From positions 177,738,798 through 177,802,797 of the forward strand of contig NC_134138.1 of NCBI RefSeq assembly GCF_033958435.1: 64,000 nucleotides of DNA. Reading direction: 5' to 3'. The stretch's first letter is position 1. Each line of letters opens with the position of its first letter. Both the position numbers and the translations under genes were made by a program. Below the pieces are notes generated by a model. That model was not told the origin of the DNA and made no database searches. It was given only the letters and a program-made list of their open reading frames with translations. This DNA is from Carettochelys insculpta (taxonomy: Eukaryota; Chordata; Testudines; Carettochelyidae). Shown here piece by piece: positions 57,203 through 64,000 of this stretch.

Positions 57203-60200
57203 TGGGGATGAAGGCTATGACTGTCAGCTGCCCAGGATTATGGCTCAACCTGAGACATAGCAGTCAATCAGAGATAGGTCACCACACTGAAAGTAATATA
57301 TTAGAAAGTGGTCAGGGAATGCTATCCAGCCCATTAACATTGCTGGTTCCTCTAGAGCATAATAGACTTGTGTCCTCCATAAAATGTTGGTCGTTATTCA
57401 TGAGTCTTGCTTCAGTCATGCTGGCAATTGTAACATTTATCTTTCCAACTCTCAGACTAGAGAAACTTGGCACCTGCACCTAGTTTGAGGTTAGTATATT
57501 GTAGATGACAAATCTGGTGGATTTTCTCACAACAGTTATGGATGCCAGAGAGTTTGTCCTTAAGTATGGACTATGTAGTATTGGATGCCCCTTGATTCAT
57601 TCTCTCCCCTTGTGACAGGAGAGACCTATATTCAAACATCTTCCCTTATATTATGTCATTCCAGATGTATTTGAATGATCTGTGATTAGCAATAAAGTTT
57701 TTTTTAATTTAAAGTGATTACTAAATGAAGCCTCAAATCTGCATTACACAAATCAATGATGATTACATTTGTTTACTCACTTGGAAGAATCTCTGCACAA
57801 TGTACTGTAGTCAGATAATGCAGCCTTTGTTTCTTTCAAGAGCTACACATGGTAGATTCAAACCCTAAATTACTCTGTAATTGGCAGGGAGCAAAAAGCT
57901 ATTTCAAGTCCCATGCTACACCAAGGCCAAATGGAAGAAGACATTTATAATGGAAATGATGGGGGGGAAGCGTAGTTTGAAGGATTGTCTACAAATTGAA
58001 CTATAAACATAATGTTGCTGCGTCTATTGAGGAAGGAAAGAGGTTTCTGCTATCACGGAAGTGTTTTAGTTACTAGAAGAATCAAATATCCATTTTTACA
58101 ACATTTTAAATGTTTCCTCATTCATCACAAATAGTTATTTGGAATTGAATGCTCCAAGACTTGTAAGCACATTTAATTCAATGGCACAGTAGAAAGGTAA
58201 TTAAAAGATGTGTTTTTTTCATTATGTAAAACAGTCTGCTATAAAGCACAAGCAAAACACAGATACTTGTCACATTCTCTCTGCTTGTAAACATGAACAT
58301 ATGGGTTTTAGAATTATTTTTGTTTCAATTACGCTCTTTTTTTTAAGCAGTCTTTTCCAGCAAGCAGATGACCTTGTTAGAAAAAAATGAAATGCTGCCT
58401 CATTCATGTGTTATGATATTATGTATTTTTTATGTTTTCAAGACACTTCCCCCCACATTTTGTGTATGATATCATCAACACCTTGGTGAAACCACAGTGC
58501 ACTAATCATCAGATTCACAGACATTTAAAAAAGACATATTAACTTAACATGTGAGTGTGTCTTTCACACAGGTGGAATTTGCATTGCTGTTCTCTCAGAA
58601 AGGATCCAAAAGAAAGACATTAAAAGACTGACAAAAATGTCAAGACAGGTTAAGTGACTGAAAAAAAGGACTTCATCTAATTGCAAATGTAACTATCTGT
58701 ATGTACTTGTTCTAAACCAATCTCCAATTTAACAACGTTGGGCTATTCCCTGCAACAGACATTATTCAGGAAAATCTCTCATTGCCTTGTGTCAGTTCAT
58801 TAGCTTGGGAGTTTTCTTCAAGCATTTATCTTACTGAAACAAACAAACAATGAGTAAAATTTTATAAGCCATCTTATCTAGCTCTAAATCAACACTCACT
58901 AACTAATTTGGTGGGTTCCCAATGATATTTCTTTTTCTGAGCCAGGCAATTTGCAGGTGCAGGTGTGGAAATAATAAATTAGCAGAAAAATACATTTTGG
59001 AGAAACAAACTATGAATGAATTTGGGTCAATTTGGTGGAACAGTTTCAGCTAAATATGTGTATGGGGGAACATCAACATTTGATTTTGAAGTCATATTTC
59101 CGAATCAGCATCCAGTTTTAAATGCCATTTTGAACTGATATTTTGTTTTGAAATGTCATTTCAAATATTATTTGAAATGTTTTGTTCAACCTAACCAAGT
59201 TTGAAAAATGAACCAATTGCCTCCCCCATCTGTTTCAAATCACCCTCTGAAGGAAAATAGCCATTTTTTGGAAGCTCTGGTTATTCTCAGCTTCTGAATC
59301 TCTCTTTTACATACATTTGGATTGTTAACTTGGAAGTGCTCAGTGACACATTAGGTACACTCAGCCTTCTTTTTGGGCCGGTCTACCCAGGACCAGCAAA
59401 AAACGTTCAGAAAGGTGTGAGCTGTCCCGTGTCAAGCAAGATGTAGTAACTATGGAGGGCAGGATGTTAGAGAACTTTACAAACCATACCCCTCAAAGTG
59501 CTTTGCCATGCAGTGCAGACAAGCTCTTTAGTTCTCACCAACATTTTCCCTAACAGACACCCATTTTCACTCTTTTTTGCAGAGTTAACTGTGTTACTAC
59601 CATTGTAATATTGGGGTCTCCTGTCAGTTATCTGGAATTCTATCAGACAGGCCTATGCTTATACTCAAGCGTATAGGATACTAAGAAATATTGCCCTGCT
59701 AGGCAACATTTATGCATGAGTTGGGCAAATAGTTTGTCAAGAGTCAGGCCACGTTTTAATTGAGGTAGTTGTGCACCACCTATCTTTCCCATTTATAATC
59801 ATACAGTCACCTCTCCCATTCATGATCCCAGTGGCAAAAACAGTAATTGCTGTCATGGGGGACAGCAGCCTTTCTGAGGCGGAGTGCTGAAATTTGACCT
59901 TTGGACCTCTATATATGGACCGAGGGCTGGTGGTATTTTTCAAAGTCACTAATAGTGCTACTTACAATGGCTTTATTAACGAATAAAGTAAGCTGCAGAG
60001 TATTATCATTTAGGTGGTTGTTGGTAGCATTAGCTGTATTTTGTTGATCTACAGATGGCATGGCTTTGAGCAAGCTCCCAGTTGCATGGGGAGGATGGAT
60101 GTAGCTGATCTCTTGCCTTGCATGATGATGAAAATCAGCTTGCGTGCCACTCTTGGCACTCGTGTCAGGGGGTGCTGACCCCTGGCTTATATGGAAGAGT

Positions 60201-60329
60201 AATATTAGGAAGGTATTTAGTGTACTTTTACATGATTATAGTTTAACAGCTGGGAAAGCTGATGCAGAAATGCCTAACATGGTAAATGTTAGTGGGAAGG
60301 GGATAGGTTTAAATACAAAAAGAAGTTAA
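57203..60329. other. No gene recognised; AT-rich intron-like sequence
   Basis: 59370-59560 has a MITE-like phrase (ggccggtctacccagg) without a visible partner. 58440-58600 and the rest show no frame or exon that I can name. Confidence 0.45.
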
Positions 60330-61675
60330 AAATTATTTTGAAAAAGTAGATGTCTGCGACTCACCAGGGCCTGATGAAATTCATCCTAGAATACTTAAGG
60401 AGCTGATAGAGGATATACGGGAATCTTTAGCTATCATCTTTGAAAAGTCCTGGAGGTTGGGAGAGATTCCAGAAGACTGGAATAGGGCAAATATAGTGCC
60501 CATCGATAAAAAGGGAAAAAAGAACAACCCAGGAAATTACAGACCAGTCAGTTTAACTTCTGTGCTGGGAAAGATAATAGATGAAGTAATTAAGGAATTC
60601 ATCTGCAAACATCTATAAGAAAATAAGGCGCTAGATTACAGCAAGCATGGATTTGTGAAGAACAAATCATGCCAGACCAATCTAATAGCTTTCTTTGACA
60701 GGATAATAAGTCTTGTGGATAAGGGAGAAACAGTGGACGTGGCATACCTAGACTTCAGTATAGCATTTAATAAGAACTCACATGATCTTCTTATCAATAA
60801 ACTAGACAAATACAACTTAGATGGGGCTACTATAAGGTGGGTGCAAAACTGGCCGAATAACTGTTCTCAGAGAGTAGTTATCAATGGTTCACAGTCATGC
60901 TGGAATGGTGCAACAGGTGGGGTTCTTCAGGGGTCTGTTTTCTATTCAATATCTGCATCAACAATTTAGATATTGGCATAGAGAGTAGATGATACCAAGC
61001 TGGGAGGGGTTGCAATTGTTTTGGAGGATGGGGTTAGAATTCAAAATGATCGGGACAAACTGGAGAAATGGTCTGAGGTAAACAGGATGAAGTTTAATAA
61101 GGACAAATGCAAAGACACAGGAAGTCATTCTTCCACTCTTCTCAGCACTCGCTAGGCCTCTGTTGAAATATTGTGTCCAGTTCTGGGCATCACATTTCAA
61201 GGAAGATGTGGAGAAACTGGAGACGATCCAGAGAGGAGCAACAAGAATGACTGAAGGTCTAGAGAACATAAGCTATGGGGGAAGACTTAAAGAACTGGCC
61301 TTGTTGAGAGAAGAGAAGACTTAGAGGTGACATAATAGCAGTTTTCAAGTAACTAAAATATGGCTGCAAGGAGGAGGGGAAAAATGATTTCCTTGGCCTC
61401 TGAGGATAGCACAAGGAGCAATGGGCTTAAACTGCAGCAGGGGAGGTTGAGGTTGGACATTAGGAAAAACTTCTTAACTGTCTGGGTGCTTAAACATTGG
61501 AATAAATTGCCTAGGGAGGTTGTAGAATCTCCATAACTGGAGACATTTAAGAACAGGTTAGATAGACATCTACCAGGGATGGTCTAGAGGGTGCTTGGTC
61601 CTGCTGTGAGGGCCAAGGAGTGGTCTCGATGACCTCTTCAGGTCCCTTCTAATTCGAATGATCTATGATTCTAAA
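60330..61675 (+). mobile_element. CR1-type LINE, internally deleted, with 3' end
   Basis: RT fingers ([21 protein letters not shown], 60496-60560), palm start (VAYLDFSIAFNKNSHD, 60740), then loss of much of the palm, a thumb remnant (ERSRRQQE-like region near 61230-61300), and the C-terminal block (LRLDIRKNFLTVWV, HWNKLPREVVESP, 61445-61540). It ends with tgatctatgattcta at 61660-61675. 5'-truncated with several stops. Confidence 0.8.
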
Positions 61676-64000
61676 GCAGAAGAAGCTAGTATATAACTAG
61701 TTAATTCTCTCTAAACAACCAGTAAATACTCAGGGGACCAGCAGTAGCTCACAAACTAAACTTTAGAAGTCTGTATTTTATGTGGAAAGAAACACACACA
61801 ATTATATGCATGCACTCTCCATCAGAGAACTCACTGTACTCATGCAAGTAGTGTGCACAGACAGTTGGATCACAGCTGAAATTGACAGTTCACAACTGAA
61901 GCCCTGTGCATCTCTAACTCATGTGAACCTTTTCATGGATTGCAGGGGGAAGCGTATTAGGCCAATGAAGCTTCAAAAAAAAAATCCTCACAGCAACATT
62001 TGTGGCTTTGCCATAACAACTACTATCTAAGGGATTAACTCTACCTTATTTGTGTTCATATGTGTTGCGTGTGTATGAGAGAGAGAGAGAGAGAAGCTAC
62101 CTTCCAGTAGCTGATATTTGTCAGACGTTAAAATATTTCTGCTTTTTCTTCTGGTGATCTGACAGCTATATCTGTCGTACTTTGCATCAAGGTTCCATTC
62201 ATTAATGGTTGTAAAAAGGTGAATACAAGAGAAACAGAGATTATGAGCATGTGCCAGACAGAAGTCTGTGTCTTATATATATTTTAAGTACACATGCTCA
62301 AACCACAGGATTTCTGGTTTGTCAAAAATTTCATGTTTTTGAAATTTGGTGTCAGTCTGAATATCTGGAAACACTAACTCATGGTTTTCCCACAATAAAA
62401 TCTGCTCCTGAGAGCTGGTGAGTTTTACCGCTCTAATTAACTGACAAGAATGTCTATTTCACTAGCTTCCTGTCAGGAAACCAGCTGGTGTGGGAATCTG
62501 GAACTTCTGAGTTCTTTGGCCCATAGCAGTTCACAGGACAGGGTGTTTGGAAGCTAACACAGTCCAGGCTAGAGATAGGATTGTCATGCTTTCCAGGCTC
62601 TCTACTCCAAAGCCAGGGTTTGATCCCCAGTTAGCTCCAGGTTCCCAGGCATCCAGAGCTACAGCAAGAAAACCCTGGCATGGCAGGATTGGCTGCCCTG
62701 GAGTGAGTGAGACCCTGGAAGGCAGGTGTCTTTAACAGGTGAGTGAGCTGGAAACCTGGCAGGCACAGTTACAGCAGAATCTTGCTTTGGTTTGTGCCAA
62801 AATTTCATTGCACCTGAGATGTCTCCACATTTGTACTTCTGCATTTCGAGTGGCATTTTCAGATGAAACCCTGTTTCATTGGAAAATTTCTGACCAGCTC
62901 TAATTCTATGCATGTCAGTAGAGAGTGCTATAAATGGTGATAAGGCAGGATTTTCAGCAACCTACTGACCTTTCGCATGACATAATAATTGTTTAAAGAT
63001 TTATTTAAACATTTATTAATCAATTGCTACTCTTTGTAAATCACTTTTAAACTAAACATTAATATAAAGTGCTACAACTGCTACTTCATTCATGGTTTAC
63101 AGGGCAATATGCATCAATGATTAGAAGCAAGCATTCTTTTAAAAAGCCTTTTGAAACCACTAAAATGAAAAACATATATCCAACGTGACTTCCAAAACGC
63201 CTTTTACTTGTAACATTTCCACATACCAGCTCTTCTTTGAAGCAGTCAATTTATGCTGTAATAATACCCTTAACAATTGTTCCTGTGCCAGTTTCTCTCA
63301 TCCCCATTCTCCTGGGCATGGAAAAAAATCAATTTTAGAAAAGCAGAAGTATAGATAACAAAATTTTGCAGCCCACTCACATCTGTATTTTCTTGAGTTT
63401 AAATCGCTATGCAATTGAAATTTAAATAAAAGCATATGGCCTGATGGATCTATTGTGTATTATTTAGAATTTTATACTTGGGTAAAAACCCTCAAGAAAC
63501 TGTAAGTTATCTTGTTTCCCAGGAAATCCTGAATGACAGAAGACAAAGGTTCAAATTCATTTAATCATATTTACAAATCTGCAATAAGTATGGAATAAGG
63601 TGTGGCCTCTCACTGAATGCACATGGAAAAATAACCCCTGGTTAAATACAGGATTTTATTTCAGGTCTCCTGGTGTAAATGTATGGCTTATGAAGGTGAC
63701 AGGACCTTAATATCAAATGACCTTTCGAGCATTTCCTGGGTTTGAGGCTGTGAGTGCTGATGGCGAGGGAGAGAAACAAACTTGTGAGCAGAAACTATGA
63801 GTCATCCTTATCGTGCTTTATAGATTGTGCCCAAACAATTCGAATTGACATTACGTATCCAGATTAACATAAGAAATGTGATCTACAGTATACATGGAAT
63901 AGCAACTGATATTAACAAAAGGGGTAATGCTGATCATTAGGTGACCCTACACACGCACCTAAACTCTGGGAAATTTATACATTTTTGGCTGCTGCCTGTC
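61676..64000. other. No gene recognised; short (GA)n tract
   Basis: 62076-62094 is a (GA)n run. The remainder is AT-rich intron-like sequence without recognised repeats or exons. Confidence 0.45.

Noticed and set aside
1..64000. tRNA or rRNA genes
   Set aside because: No A/B-box pair with a cloverleaf and no rRNA-like sequence was recognised by eye.

Overview
The window looks like non-coding, repeat-rich DNA from a vertebrate, most likely a non-avian reptile (turtle first, crocodilian second). The reasons are CR1 LINEs with their octamer tails, a Penelope-like retroelement, RTE-type LINEs, an old class I-like endogenous retrovirus, and many Harbinger-type DNA transposons and palindromic MITEs, together in one AT-rich interval. 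There is nothing bacterial here: no operons and no dense coding. Most long open frames are chance frames or transposon remains.

The only host-gene coding sequence I can support is one 128-bp exon on the minus strand (40268-40395). It has good splice sites and encodes 42 codons that resemble the contactin-associated protein (CNTNAP/Caspr) family, closest in my memory to the CNTNAP4/CNTNAP5 type. The rest of the window would then be intron of that very large neuronal adhesion gene, transcribed right to left.

Layout. 0-2.4 kb: hAT-like end, decayed Harbinger fragment with a Myb/SANT-like remnant, and a 5'-truncated RTE LINE holding a nested Penelope-like insertion. 5.2-6.6 kb: probable long LTR. 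8-9 kb: a Tigger-like MITE and a TTA-flanked foldback MITE. 9.8-11.4 kb: a degenerate minisatellite and the 3' half of a Penelope-like element. 13.5-16.5 kb: an almost full-length, broken RTE LINE (minus). 16.55-21.78 kb: an endogenous retrovirus with both LTRs, the 3' LTR interrupted by a 436-bp palindromic MITE. 22.57-27.21 kb: a GC-rich 4.6-kb Harbinger transposon with both of its genes, ORF1 holding a solo LTR in its intron. 27.6-35.9 kb: a second Tigger-like MITE, a solo LTR of the same retrovirus, Penelope and CR1 fragments, and a 657-bp internally deleted copy of the Harbinger. 38-49 kb: more foldback MITEs, the host exon, an LTR-like block with a CR1 insert, and a decayed second Harbinger transposase. 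51-53 kb and 60.3-61.7 kb: CR1 LINE copies. 55-56 kb: a decayed LINE RT. 56.8-57.2 kb: a further MITE.

How the parts relate: the Harbinger supplies a DDE transposase (minus-strand gene) and a Myb/SANT DNA-binding partner (plus-strand gene). The deletion derivative shares its ends, and several foldback MITEs share the terminal motif ggctac(g/a)tctaca and 3-bp target duplications, so they look like clients of this or a closely related transposase. The nesting gives a relative order: the retrovirus is older than the MITE in its LTR, and the Harbinger is older than the solo LTR in its intron. No search could be run; family names rest on recognised motifs and on comparisons between copies inside the window.
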